A model generated the notes under the pieces. It worked only from the letters and a program-made list of their open reading frames with translations, did not search any database and was not told where the DNA came from. From positions 1 to 64,000 of the forward strand of contig PLSD01000133.1 in the NCBI GenBank assembly GCA_003164135.1: DNA of 64,000 nt, written 5' to 3'. The translations under genes and the position numbers were made by a program. Shown piece by piece: positions 18,757 through 26,754 of the stretch (positions within the stretch are counted from its first letter, which is position 1; the number at the start of each line of letters is the position of its first letter). The stretch is from Acetobacteraceae bacterium. Its GTDB lineage: Bacteria; Pseudomonadota; Alphaproteobacteria; Acetobacterales; Acetobacteraceae.

Positions 18757-18871
18757 CATGCTCTCCCGGGCTTTTGTCCCGCCGTGCATCAATGCGGATG
18801 TCTCCCGCATGACCGCCGCTCTCGGACCAGCACCGGGAAAACGTCCCGGCCGGAACCCTAGCGGCCTATGA
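18757..18871 (-). ncRNA. Guanidine-I (ykkC) riboswitch aptamer
   Basis: On the minus strand the leader of the ABC transporter operon contains, in the right order, the hallmark conserved segments of the ykkC/guanidine-I class: CTAGGGTTCCG, then CTGGTCCGAGAG, then ACGGCGGGACAAAAGCCCGG and GGGAGA. Between them are variable hairpins (CCGGGACGTTTTCCCGG and ATGCGGGAGACATCCGCAT). These match the known consensus almost base for base. The class binds free guanidinium and turns genes on. Its position about 80 bases before the binding-protein gene fits control of guanidine uptake and breakdown. Boundaries are approximate. Confidence 0.95.
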
Positions 18872-18880
18872 GCTAGCCAG

Positions 18881-18896
18881 AGCGAAATTCGTGCCA
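18881..18896 (-). promoter_or_regulatory. Sigma-54 (RpoN) promoter of the guanidine operon
   Basis: TGGCACGAATTTCGCT on the minus strand has GG and GC separated by exactly ten bases and matches the -24/-12 consensus at all but one main position. The predicted transcription start, about 12 bases downstream near 18870, falls at the first base of the riboswitch aptamer. No clear NtrC palindrome was found upstream. Confidence 0.75.
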
Positions 18897-19175
18897 AACT
18901 GTGGCACCATAGGTTTGCCCATAAATCAGCAACTTCCATCCGACACCTTTCCTGTATGGCGATTAACTGCACGCTGGCCGCCCAATTTTTAAGCAAGTAC
19001 TGATTTGTTCGGCTCCCGTCTAAAACGAGCCTTGACGTGGCCAGACATCTTAAAGCCGCCACCCGCTCAGCCTGGGGGGATGAAGTTCATTTTCCTTAAT
19101 AGTGGCTTGCCCCCCGTCGCCGGACCGCCGGAAGTTAGAGTTTTCGGCAGGATGACTACCGCCTTTCCTTCTCAA
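18897..19175. other. Intergenic, no gene recognised
   Basis: About 280 bases between the sigma-54 promoter and the broken thioredoxin gene. No coding potential or RNA was recognised. Enhancer sites for a sigma-54 activator would be expected here, but no convincing palindrome was seen. Confidence 0.5.
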
Positions 19176-19401
19176 TTATGCAACAGCCTGCCGCGCCCAG
19201 TGCACGATCTGACCGGCCGTCATCGCCCCGGCGTTTTGCTTCAGCAGCACGCCGTCCTTAAACAGCAACAATGTGGGAATCGCCCGCACACCATGGCGGC
19301 GCATGGTCTCCGGCGCGGTATCGCCGTTTAATTTCAGCAGCCGCGCCGATCACGGTAATCCGGTCATCCGGCCGCGACTGCCCAGATATTTCATACGCCA
19401 T
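19176..19401 (-). pseudogene. Thioredoxin remnant, truncated and frameshifted
   Basis: The minus strand encodes a thioredoxin C-terminal half in one frame (KLNGDTAPETMRRHGVRAIP then TLLLFKDGVLLKQNAGAMTAGQ, ending RQAVA and stop at 19176). A preceding piece lies in another frame (MAYEISGQSRPDDRITVI, 19345-19401). An in-frame TGA at 19350-19352 and the frame change break the gene, and the N-terminal half with the WCGPC active site is absent. It lies just upstream of the BigR-type operon in divergent orientation, so it may be a lost redox partner of that system. Confidence 0.75.
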
Positions 19402-19480
19402 CAAAGCCCCCCTAATCCGGCGCCCCAAACAATGATTTCAACCCTGGAAGCACCTCCGGTCATGATTTTGCCCTTGCTTA

Positions 19481-19509
19481 TATATTCATATATTCGTATA
19501 TACGCAAAT
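19481..19509 (+). promoter_or_regulatory. Probable operator/promoter of the BigR-like operon
   Basis: A strongly AT-rich stretch directly before the regulator start contains the perfect palindrome CGTATATACG (19495-19504), flanked by TT and AA-rich arms, in an otherwise GC-rich region. BigR and SqrR repressors bind AT-rich palindromes in their own promoters, so autoregulation is likely. Confidence 0.55.
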
Positions 19510-19881
19510 ATGAAAGTAGATCCCGACCTGATGCACACCGCCGCCGGGCAAGCCAGTGAAATGCTCAAATCCCTGGCCAACCCCCACCGGCTGATGATCC
19601 TGTGCCAACTCATCGACTCTGAGCATTCCGTCGGCGACCTCGCTGCCTTCCTGGATCTGCGCAGTTCCACCGTCTCCCAGCACTTGGCCCTGCTGCGTCG
19701 CGACGGCCTGGTCGCCTCCCGGCGCGACGGCCAGACCATCTGGTACGGCCTCTCCAGCCCACAGGCGCAAAAAATCCTGGAAACTCTTTTCCTGCTCTAC
19801 TGTGCCCCGCAGACCGCAAGTACGGAACCTGCCGGCAGCATCTGTGCCCCCAATTCCTCCTCTCCCCAAACCATTACCTAG
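19510..19881 (+). CDS. ArsR-family sulfide/persulfide sensor, BigR/SqrR type
   Basis: A 123-residue winged-helix repressor of the ArsR family. The helix-turn-helix is VGDLAAFLDLRSSTVSQHLA. Cys32 (LMILCQL) and Cys98 (FLLYCAP) are 66 residues apart, the spacing of the two redox cysteines in BigR and SqrR that form a disulfide or polysulfide bridge on sensing reactive sulfur. The start ATG at 19510 is chosen by homology; an in-frame ATG at 19461 would place the operator inside the gene. The genes that follow match known BigR targets. Confidence 0.88.
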   Translation: MKVDPDLMHTAAGQASEMLKSLANPHRLMILCQLIDSEHSVGDLAAFLDLRSSTVSQHLALLRRDGLVASRRDGQTIWYGLSSPQAQKILETLFLLYCAPQTASTEPAGSICAPNSSSPQTIT

Positions 19882-19893
19882 AAAGGCTAAAAA

Positions 19894-20232
19894 ATGTTCT
19901 TCGGCTCAAAAAAATCCGACCTGCGCGAATTCACCCCGGCGGAACTGCGTGACGCGATCACGGCAAACACCGTCACCGTGGTGGATGTCCGCGAGGCCGG
20001 GGAATTCGCCAGCGGCCACATCCAGGGCGCGGTGCTCTTCCCGCTTTCCAGCTTCAACCCGGCATCCCTGCCGCAGGACCCAGCGCGCCCCGCCGTCCTG
20101 CATTGCGGCATCGGCAAGCGCTCCCGCGCCGCGGCGGAAATGTGCAGCAAAGCCGGCGTTGAAATCGCCGGCCACCTCGCCGGCGGCATCTCCGCCTGGG
20201 CACAGGCCGGCCTACCGGTCGTCCGGGGCTGA
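19894..20232 (+). CDS. Single-domain rhodanese
   Basis: A 112-residue sulfurtransferase with one rhodanese domain. The active-site loop is HCGIGKRSR with the catalytic cysteine, and the motifs VVDVREAGEFASGHIQGA and GGISAWAQAGLPV are typical. It probably moves persulfide sulfur between glutathione persulfide, thiosulfate and sulfite in the cytosol. A good ribosome site (AAAGG) precedes the ATG. It is the second gene of the BigR-like operon, 12 bases after the regulator. Confidence 0.93.
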   Translation: MFFGSKKSDLREFTPAELRDAITANTVTVVDVREAGEFASGHIQGAVLFPLSSFNPASLPQDPARPAVLHCGIGKRSRAAAEMCSKAGVEIAGHLAGGISAWAQAGLPVVRG

Positions 20233-20271
20233 CCATCCTACCGAGCCGCGCCTAACATCAGGAAACGTCAC

Positions 20272-21267
20272 ATGCGCGTCATCTCTCTGGCACTCGCCGC
20301 CTGCCTCACGGCAGGCCCGGCCGCCGCCCAGGCTCCGGCCAATTTCACCGTTGCCACCGGGCTGATCACCGACCAGAAGGCAGTCTTCGCCACGGTGGAG
20401 AGCGCGCATGTGGTTCCCGCCCGCGCCCGTCTGGGCGGCACCATCGTCACCCTTTCCGTGCAGGATGGCGACACCGTTACCGCGGGCCAGACCCTCGCCC
20501 TCGTCGCCGCCCCAGCCATGGCGCAGCAGTTGCAGGCGCTGGACGCCAACATCACCGGCCAGCGCGCGCAACTGGCCCAAACCAACATCGACCTTGCGCG
20601 CGCCCAACAGCTTATCCATAGCGGCGCCATCGCTCGCTCCACCCTGGACCAGGCGCAAACTGCGCAAAGCGTCGCCTCCAGCAGCCTTAAATCACAAATC
20701 GCCGCCCGCGGTGCCCTGGCCCAGCAGATCGCCGAAGGCGCCGTGCTGGCACCTGTCTCCGGCCGCGTGCTGCTCACCCCGGTCACCCAAGGCACCGTCG
20801 TGGTCAGCGGCGACACCATCGCCACGATCGCCCAGCAGGATTACGTCCTGCGCCTCGACGTGCCCGAATATCACGCCGATTTTTTGCACGTGGGCGACCC
20901 TGTCCGCATCGATAACGGCAACGGCGGCACCCCCGCATTCGGCAAAATCACCCTGGTTTACCCGCAAATCCAAAACGGCCAGGTCGAGGCCGACGCCACC
21001 GCGCCCAACATCGGCAGCTATTTCACCGGCCAGCGCATCCAGGTCTGGGTTTTTGCCGGCCAGCGCCCCGGCCTCGTCATCCCCGCCTCCTTCATCGAAT
21101 CCCGCTTCGGCCTGGATTACGTCGATCTGCAAACCAAGAACGGCCCGCCAATCGCGGTGCCAGTGCAGTGCGGCACGCCGCAGCCCACCCCCGCTTTGCC
21201 TGACGGCGTGGAAATCCTTTCCGGCCTGCATCCCGGCGAAGTCCTTACCGCCCCGGCCGCGCCATGA
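20272..21267 (+). CDS. RND efflux periplasmic adaptor (membrane fusion protein)
   Basis: Periplasmic adaptor of 331 residues with an N-terminal signal peptide (ISLALAACLTAGPAAAQA). A split lipoyl domain (VVPARARLGGTIVTLSVQDG and LAPVSGRVLLTPVTQG) encloses a short coiled-coil hairpin (about residues 85-145), followed by a beta-barrel part. It links the RND pump to an outer-membrane channel; no TolC-type gene is in the operon. Its stop overlaps the pump start by 4 bases (ATGA). It is somewhat shorter than most adaptors. Confidence 0.92.
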   Translation: MRVISLALAACLTAGPAAAQAPANFTVATGLITDQKAVFATVESAHVVPARARLGGTIVTLSVQDGDTVTAGQTLALVAAPAMAQQLQALDANITGQRAQLAQTNIDLARAQQLIHSGAIARSTLDQAQTAQSVASSSLKSQIAARGALAQQIAEGAVLAPVSGRVLLTPVTQGTVVVSGDTIATIAQQDYVLRLDVPEYHADFLHVGDPVRIDNGNGGTPAFGKITLVYPQIQNGQVEADATAPNIGSYFTGQRIQVWVFAGQRPGLVIPASFIESRFGLDYVDLQTKNGPPIAVPVQCGTPQPTPALPDGVEILSGLHPGEVLTAPAAP

Positions 21268-24200
21268 ACCTCGGCATCTCCGGCGCACTGACCAAGCGCT
21301 TCATCCGCTCGCCTCTCTCCCCGCTCTTCCTCATCGCCGCGCTGATAGCCGGCATGATCGCGCTCATCACCATCCCGCGCGAGGAAGACCCGCAAATTCA
21401 CGTCCCGATGGTCGACGTCATGGTCAACACCGACGGCCTGAAGGCCGGCGACGGCGTTGAACTCGTCACCAAGCCGCTGGAAACCATCCTGCGCGCCATC
21501 CCCGGCGTCGAGCATATCTACAGCACCAGCGTCGACAACCACGTCACCGTCACCGCCCGCTTCCTCGTCGGCACCAACGAGGACAAAGCCGTCCTCCTGG
21601 TCAACGACAAAATCCGCGACAATCTCGACCGTATCCCCATCGGCATCCCCGTACCCCTGATCGTCGGCCGCGGTATTGACGATGTCGCCATCGTCACCCT
21701 CACCCTCACGCCAAGACCCGCCGCCGCATCGCAGTGGGACGAAGCCGGCCTGACCCAGCTTGCGCAAAAACTCCAAGGCGAGCTCATCAAAGTTCCCAAC
21801 GTCGGCCTCACCTACATCGCCGGCGAAGACCCCGAACAAATCCGCATCGAACCCGATCCGGAAAAACTCATGCTCTACGGCGTCACCCTGCAGCAGCTCG
21901 TCGGCCGCGTGCAGGAAGCCAACCAAACTTTTTCCGCCGGCATGATGCGCAACGATGGCCAGATGCAGGGCGTGGACGCCGGCCACACCCTCACCGGGGT
22001 GCCGGACATCGGCCTGCTCCTCGTCACCACGCGCGACAATCGCCCTATCTATGTGCATGACGTCGCCCAGGTCGTCTTTGGCCCCGCCCCACTGGAACAA
22101 CGCGTCTGGGCGCTCAACCGCACGCAGGGCGGCTGGAACCAATCCCCCGCCGTCACCCTCGCCATCGCCAAAGTCAGCGGCGCCAACGCCGTCACCGTCT
22201 CGCAAGCCGTGCTCGCGCAGGTCAAAATCCTGCAAGGCCAGCTCATCCCCGCTGACATCAACGTCCAGATCACCCGCGACTACGGCCAGACTGCGACGCA
22301 AAAAGCCAACGAACTGCTGTTCCATCTCGCCGTCGCCACCGTCTCCATCGTCGTCCTCATCGGCTTCGCGCTCGGCTGGCGCGAGGCCGCCGTCACCGCC
22401 GTGGTCATCCCCACCACCATCCTGCTCACCCTCTTCGCGGCTGAAATGATGGGCTTCACGATCAACCGCATCTCCCTGTTCGCGCTCATCTTCTCCATCG
22501 GTATTCTCGTCGACGACGCCATCGTCGTGGTCGAAAGCATCACCCGCCATTGGGCGATGAATGACGGCCGGCCTCGCCTCCAGGCCGCCATCGAGGCCGT
22601 GGCCGAAGTCGGCAACCCAACCATCGTCGCCACCCTCACGGTGGTCACGGCACTACTGCCCATGCTCTTCGTCAGTGGCCTCATGGGCCCCTACATGTCG
22701 CCCATCCCGGCGGTCGCCTCCGCCGCCATGGCGTTCTCCTTCTTCGTCGCCCTCATCATCGCCCCCTGGCTGATGATGAAAATCGCCGGCAAGGAAGGAA
22801 ACGCGACAGCCCATCCCACCGAGAGCCGGCTGTCACGCCTCTACATCCGCCTCGCCACGCCAATTCTGAAAACCCGCAAGACTGCGCTGCGTTTTCTGCT
22901 ATTGGTCGGCGTCGCCACGCTGCTCGCCTGCTCGATGTTCTATTTCGACCTCGTCAAGGTCAAACTCCTGCCATTTGACAACAAATCCGAGCTGGACGTC
23001 GTCCTCAACCTTGCCCCCGGCGCCTCGCTGGAGGACACCGAGCGCACCCTTTTCGCAGCCGCGCGGATCGCCGGTCAGGTGCCGGAAGTCACCTCCATGC
23101 AGGTCTACGCCGGTACCGCCGCCCCCTTCGACTTCAACGGCCTGGTCCGCCACTACTACGCCCGCCAATCGCCCGAACTAGGCGAATTGCACATCGTGCT
23201 GATCAACAAAAACGACCGCTCGCGTGAATCCCACGCCATCGCCGTCGACCTGCGTAAAAAACTCGACACCGGCCTCACCCTACCCCCCGGCGGCGTCATC
23301 AAAGTCGTCGAAGTCCCGCCCGGCCCACCGGTCATCGCCGCCCTGCTCGCGGAAATCTACGGCCCCAACCAGGAAATCCGCCGCGCCGAAGCCGAGCGCG
23401 TAAAAACCATCTTCAAATCCATCCCCTTCATCGTCGATGTTGACGACAGCTACGGCCTGCCGCCGCCACGCCTCAACATCACCGTGGACCAGGACGAGCT
23501 CGAATATTTCCACGTGCAGCAGAGCGACGTGAACGCCACGCTGAAAGACCTCTTCACCGGCACCGGCATCGGCTACTCTTACCGCGGGCCAGACCGTCCA
23601 CCGCTGGAAATCGCCATCGGCCTGCCCAAGTCCGGCCTCACCTGGAACCAGTCCCTCGCCGATACGCCCATTCCCGCCGACGCTCTCCCCGGCGCGCGCG
23701 GCGTCGTGGAACTCGGCCAGGTGGTCAATGTCACCGACACCCAAGGCTCCCCCGCCATCTACCGCCGCGACGGTCATTTCGCCGACATGGTCACCGGCGA
23801 ACTCGCCGGCCAGTTCGAAGCCCCGATCTACGGCATGTTCGCCGTGGACAAGGCCGTCGAAAAAGCCAATTGGGGCGCGCTGCAAAAACCCGATATCCGT
23901 TTCTTCAGCCAGCCTAACGACGAATCCAAACCCTCCCTGCTCTGGGACGGCGAATGGCAGATCACTTACGTCACTTTCCGCGACATGGGCATCGCCTTCG
24001 GTGTGGCGATCCTCGGCATCTACGTCCTGGTCGTCGCCCAGTTCGGCAGCTTCAAACTGCCGCTGGTGGTACTCACCCCCATCCCGCTCACCCTCATCGG
24101 CATCATGTTCGGCCACTGGCTGCTAAACGCCGACTTCACCGCCACCTCGATGATCGGTTTCATCGCGCTGGCCGGCATTATCGTGCGCAACTCCATCCTG

Positions 24201-24470
24201 CTGGTGGACTTCATCCGCCACCGCCAAAGCTCCGGCCGCCCCCTGCGCGCCGTGCTGCTGGAAGCCGGTGCCATCCGCGCCAAGCCCATCCTGCTCACCG
24301 CACTGGCCGCCATGATCAGCGCCGCCACCATCCTCTCCGACCCGATCTTCCAGGGTCTTGCTACCTCGCTATTGTTCGGCCTGGCGTCTTCAACGCTTCT
24401 AACCCTGCTGGTCATCCCCGCCATCTACATCGTCCTGCGTGACGACGGAAAACCCGCCAATGCCAAATAA
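21264..24470 (+). CDS. RND-family efflux pump
   Basis: Inner-membrane RND transporter of 1068 residues with the standard duplicated layout: 12 membrane helices and two large periplasmic loops. The proton-relay helix carries the paired aspartates in GILVDDAIVVVESI. The N terminus (KRFIRSPLSPLFLIAALIAG) and the loop REEDPQIHVPMVDVMV place it in the HAE/multidrug-like group rather than heavy-metal CusA. Its position between a rhodanese and a persulfide-type hydrolase under a BigR-like regulator suggests export of a toxic sulfur compound or its adduct, which is inference. Confidence 0.93.
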   Translation: MNLGISGALTKRFIRSPLSPLFLIAALIAGMIALITIPREEDPQIHVPMVDVMVNTDGLKAGDGVELVTKPLETILRAIPGVEHIYSTSVDNHVTVTARFLVGTNEDKAVLLVNDKIRDNLDRIPIGIPVPLIVGRGIDDVAIVTLTLTPRPAAASQWDEAGLTQLAQKLQGELIKVPNVGLTYIAGEDPEQIRIEPDPEKLMLYGVTLQQLVGRVQEANQTFSAGMMRNDGQMQGVDAGHTLTGVPDIGLLLVTTRDNRPIYVHDVAQVVFGPAPLEQRVWALNRTQGGWNQSPAVTLAIAKVSGANAVTVSQAVLAQVKILQGQLIPADINVQITRDYGQTATQKANELLFHLAVATVSIVVLIGFALGWREAAVTAVVIPTTILLTLFAAEMMGFTINRISLFALIFSIGILVDDAIVVVESITRHWAMNDGRPRLQAAIEAVAEVGNPTIVATLTVVTALLPMLFVSGLMGPYMSPIPAVASAAMAFSFFVALIIAPWLMMKIAGKEGNATAHPTESRLSRLYIRLATPILKTRKTALRFLLLVGVATLLACSMFYFDLVKVKLLPFDNKSELDVVLNLAPGASLEDTERTLFAAARIAGQVPEVTSMQVYAGTAAPFDFNGLVRHYYARQSPELGELHIVLINKNDRSRESHAIAVDLRKKLDTGLTLPPGGVIKVVEVPPGPPVIAALLAEIYGPNQEIRRAEAERVKTIFKSIPFIVDVDDSYGLPPPRLNITVDQDELEYFHVQQSDVNATLKDLFTGTGIGYSYRGPDRPPLEIAIGLPKSGLTWNQSLADTPIPADALPGARGVVELGQVVNVTDTQGSPAIYRRDGHFADMVTGELAGQFEAPIYGMFAVDKAVEKANWGALQKPDIRFFSQPNDESKPSLLWDGEWQITYVTFRDMGIAFGVAILGIYVLVVAQFGSFKLPLVVLTPIPLTLIGIMFGHWLLNADFTATSMIGFIALAGIIVRNSILLVDFIRHRQSSGRPLRAVLLEAGAIRAKPILLTALAAMISAATILSDPIFQGLATSLLFGLASSTLLTLLVIPAIYIVLRDDGKPANAK

Positions 24471-25392
24471 CCCCACCGACCCAAACCTCGCCACGGCCAC
24501 GCAACAAATTCTCCAGGCGCAACAAGCCCCACGTCTGCATGTGCAAAGCTTCTTCGACGAAGCCACCTTCACCGCCAGCCACGTTGTGCATGACCCCGCC
24601 ACAATGCGCGGCGCGGTGATTGACTGCGTGCTGGATTTCGACACCGCCTCCGGCCGCACCTCCACCACTTCGGCCCACGCGCTCATCGCCTACCTCCGCA
24701 CTACCGGCATCACGCTGGACTGGCTGCTGGAAACCCACGCCCACGCCGACCATCTCTCTGCCGCGCCCTACATCCAAAAACATTGCGGCGGCCAGCTCGC
24801 CATCGGCCGTGACATCATCACCGTGCAAAAAGTCTTCGGCAAAATCTTCAACCTTGGCGACGAATTCGCCCGCGACGGCTCGCAGTTCAACCATCTGTTC
24901 ACCGACGGCGACACTTTCGCCATCGGCACCATTCCCGCCATCGCCCTGCACGTCCCCGGCCACACCCCGGCTGACCTCACCTACATCATCGGCGACGCCG
25001 CCTTCATCGGCGACACCTTGTTCATGCCCGACTACGGCACCGCCCGCACCGATTTCCCCGGCGGCGACGCCCGCCAGCTCTACCGCTCCATCCGCCGCCT
25101 GCTCGCTCTGCCCGCCACCACCCGGCTATTCCTCTGCCACGACTACAAAACTCCCGGCCGCGATACCTACGCCTGGGAAACCACCGTCGAGGCCGAGCGC
25201 AGCAGCAACATCCACGTCCATGACGGAATCACCGAGGACGCTTTCCACGCCATGCGCACCGCCCGCGACGCCACTCTGGACATGCCAAAACTCATTCTCC
25301 CCTCGGTACAGATCAACATCCGCGGCGGCCGCCTGCCCCCGCCGGAAGACAATGGCACCAGCTATCTCAAACTCCCGCTGAACCTGCTGTGA
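24460..25392 (+). CDS. MBL-fold hydrolase, persulfide dioxygenase-like
   Basis: Metallo-beta-lactamase-fold protein of 310 residues related to ETHE1/Blh sulfur dioxygenases, which oxidise glutathione persulfide to sulfite. The metal motif is ETHAHADHLSAAPY; further ligands are His in VPGHTPADL and Asp in FIGDTLFMPDYG. The stretch DTLFMPDYGTARTDFPGGDA is typical of BigR-linked enzymes. The ATG at 24460 overlaps the RND gene by 11 bases and has GGAAAA upstream; a GTG at 24439 is possible. It is followed by a sulfite exporter, consistent with sulfite as product. Confidence 0.9.
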   Translation: MPNNPTDPNLATATQQILQAQQAPRLHVQSFFDEATFTASHVVHDPATMRGAVIDCVLDFDTASGRTSTTSAHALIAYLRTTGITLDWLLETHAHADHLSAAPYIQKHCGGQLAIGRDIITVQKVFGKIFNLGDEFARDGSQFNHLFTDGDTFAIGTIPAIALHVPGHTPADLTYIIGDAAFIGDTLFMPDYGTARTDFPGGDARQLYRSIRRLLALPATTRLFLCHDYKTPGRDTYAWETTVEAERSSNIHVHDGITEDAFHAMRTARDATLDMPKLILPSVQINIRGGRLPPPEDNGTSYLKLPLNLL

Positions 25393-26189
25393 TCCTCTCC
25401 CCGCTGCAATTCGGCCTGGGCGGCTTTTCCGGCATCCTGGTCGGCTTCACCCTCGGCCTGATCGGCGGCGGCGGCTCCATCCTCGCGGTGCCGCTCATCC
25501 TCTACCTCGTCGGCATCAAAAACCCGCACATCGCCATCGGCACCAGCGCCCTGGCGGTTGCAGCCAATGCCGCCACCGGCCTGTTCAACCACGCCCGCGC
25601 CGGCACCGTACGCTGGCAATGTGGCGGCGTCTACGCCGTGGCAGGTATCGCCGGCGCCCTACTCGGGTCCACCGCTGGCAAAGCCTTCAACGGCCAAAAA
25701 CTACTGTTTCTCTTCGCTTTGCTCATGCTGGTCGTGGGCATCCTCATGCTGCGCGGCCGCCGCAATCCCGGCAACCCAGCCGCCCAATGCGAGCGCCGCA
25801 ACGCCCCCAAAGTGCTAAGTTTCGGCTTCGCCACCGGCCTGTTCTCCGGCTTCTTCGGCATCGGCGGCGGCTTCCTCATCGTCCCCGGCCTCATCGCCGC
25901 CACCGGCATGCCCGTGCTCAACGCCGTCGGCACCTCACTGGTCGCCGTCACCGCCTTCGGCCTCACCACTGCCGCCAACTACGCGCTCTCCGGCCTGATC
26001 AACTGGCCACTCGCCGGCGTGTTCATCCTCGGCGGCTTCATCGGCAGTTTCGGTGGCATGCGCACAGCCAAATGCCTATCGGGCACCACCGGCCACCTCA
26101 CCGTGGTCTTCGCAATCCTGATTTTCGCCGTCGCCGCCTACATGCTCTACCGCAGCGCGGCCGCGTTGGGGATTAACCTCTCAAGCTAA
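25389..26189 (+). CDS. Sulfite exporter, TauE/SafE family
   Basis: Inner-membrane protein of 266 residues with about eight hydrophobic helices in two inverted repeats, each marked by a glycine-rich loop (GLIGGGGSILAVPLILY and GFFGIGGGFLIVPGLI). TauE/SafE proteins export sulfite or sulfoacetate. It starts with a GTG that overlaps the hydrolase stop by 4 bases (GTGA). As last gene of the operon it would remove sulfite produced by the dioxygenase. Confidence 0.92.
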   Translation: MILSPLQFGLGGFSGILVGFTLGLIGGGGSILAVPLILYLVGIKNPHIAIGTSALAVAANAATGLFNHARAGTVRWQCGGVYAVAGIAGALLGSTAGKAFNGQKLLFLFALLMLVVGILMLRGRRNPGNPAAQCERRNAPKVLSFGFATGLFSGFFGIGGGFLIVPGLIAATGMPVLNAVGTSLVAVTAFGLTTAANYALSGLINWPLAGVFILGGFIGSFGGMRTAKCLSGTTGHLTVVFAILIFAVAAYMLYRSAAALGINLSS

Positions 26190-26204
26190 GCAAGGCCAAG
26201 GGGC
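26187..26204 (+). repeat. Half of a repeated terminator hairpin, interrupted
   Basis: TAAGCAAGGCCAAGGGGC here is identical over 18 bases to the left part of the intact hairpin at 60112-60150. The right arm is missing and is replaced by IS21-type sequence, so this appears to be a terminator cut by an insertion. Confidence 0.65.
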
Positions 26205-26442
26205 GTGGAGCCACTTATATAGAACCAGCGGCACGAAGGTTCTGCGGCCGCTGGTCTGCTGCTCACGCTGCCGATCAGCCTTCCAGCAGCGGACAAACGC
26301 CGCCACCCGCCCATAGGAACCATCATAACCCAGCGCGGCAAGGTCAGCGTACGGCTGCTTCGTTGTGCGCCGGGGAGGTTAAAACATGGGTCAGTTCTCA
26401 GTGAAAATTTCCGACACTCCCGGGTTAGATCCCAGTGGAAAT
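26203..26442 (-). pseudogene. IS21-family istA fragment with element-end repeats
   Basis: On the minus strand, about 26203-26378 reads as an internal piece of an IS21-type transposase (KQPYADLAALGYDGSYGRVA, AFVRCWKADRQREQ, TSGRRTFVPLV) with an in-frame stop just upstream and no start. Beside it are two similar 21-base units, GGGTCAGTTCTCAGTGAAAAT (26388) and GGGTTAGATCCCAGTGGAAAT (26422), of the kind that make up IS21-family ends. The rest of istA and all of istB are gone. Confidence 0.6.
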
Positions 26443-26754
26443 CAACAATCTCGGCCAAATTCGGAACGGGGCTGAAGATTCAATCAAACCAACCACATGC
26501 ACCCCGCCTCACGGCGGTGCTTTTATCTGGCAATCGCGTCCAGTCCCGGTTTCCTGACCTGAGACCAATTTTCTGCGCCGGCATTTTTTCGCCGCCGTTG
26601 ACACCCTTCATGTGGCGAACCATGACGGTCGGCGTTGAACCAGAGAACCTCACCGAGCGGGTTTCAGTCCGGGCCCTGAGTAACAAATCCGGACTCATGG
26701 TTAGCGGTCTGACCCAGGCAGACACGGTCTACGGCGGTGCGGCATTCATCCTGG
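26443..26754. other. Intergenic, terminator only
   Basis: About 310 bases between the IS21 remnant and the sulfatase maturase gene. Apart from the hairpin at 26499-26524, nothing was recognised; an 88-codon open frame on the plus strand has no recognisable homology. Confidence 0.5.
26499..26524 (+). terminator. Rho-independent terminator
   Basis: GCACCCCGCC and GGCGGTGC around a TCAC loop, followed by TTTT. It may end transcription from the sulfide operon now that the nearer hairpin is interrupted. Confidence 0.6.

Noticed and set aside
18900-19170. NtrC-type enhancer sites for the sigma-54 promoter
   Set aside because: Only weak partial matches were seen; none good enough to list.
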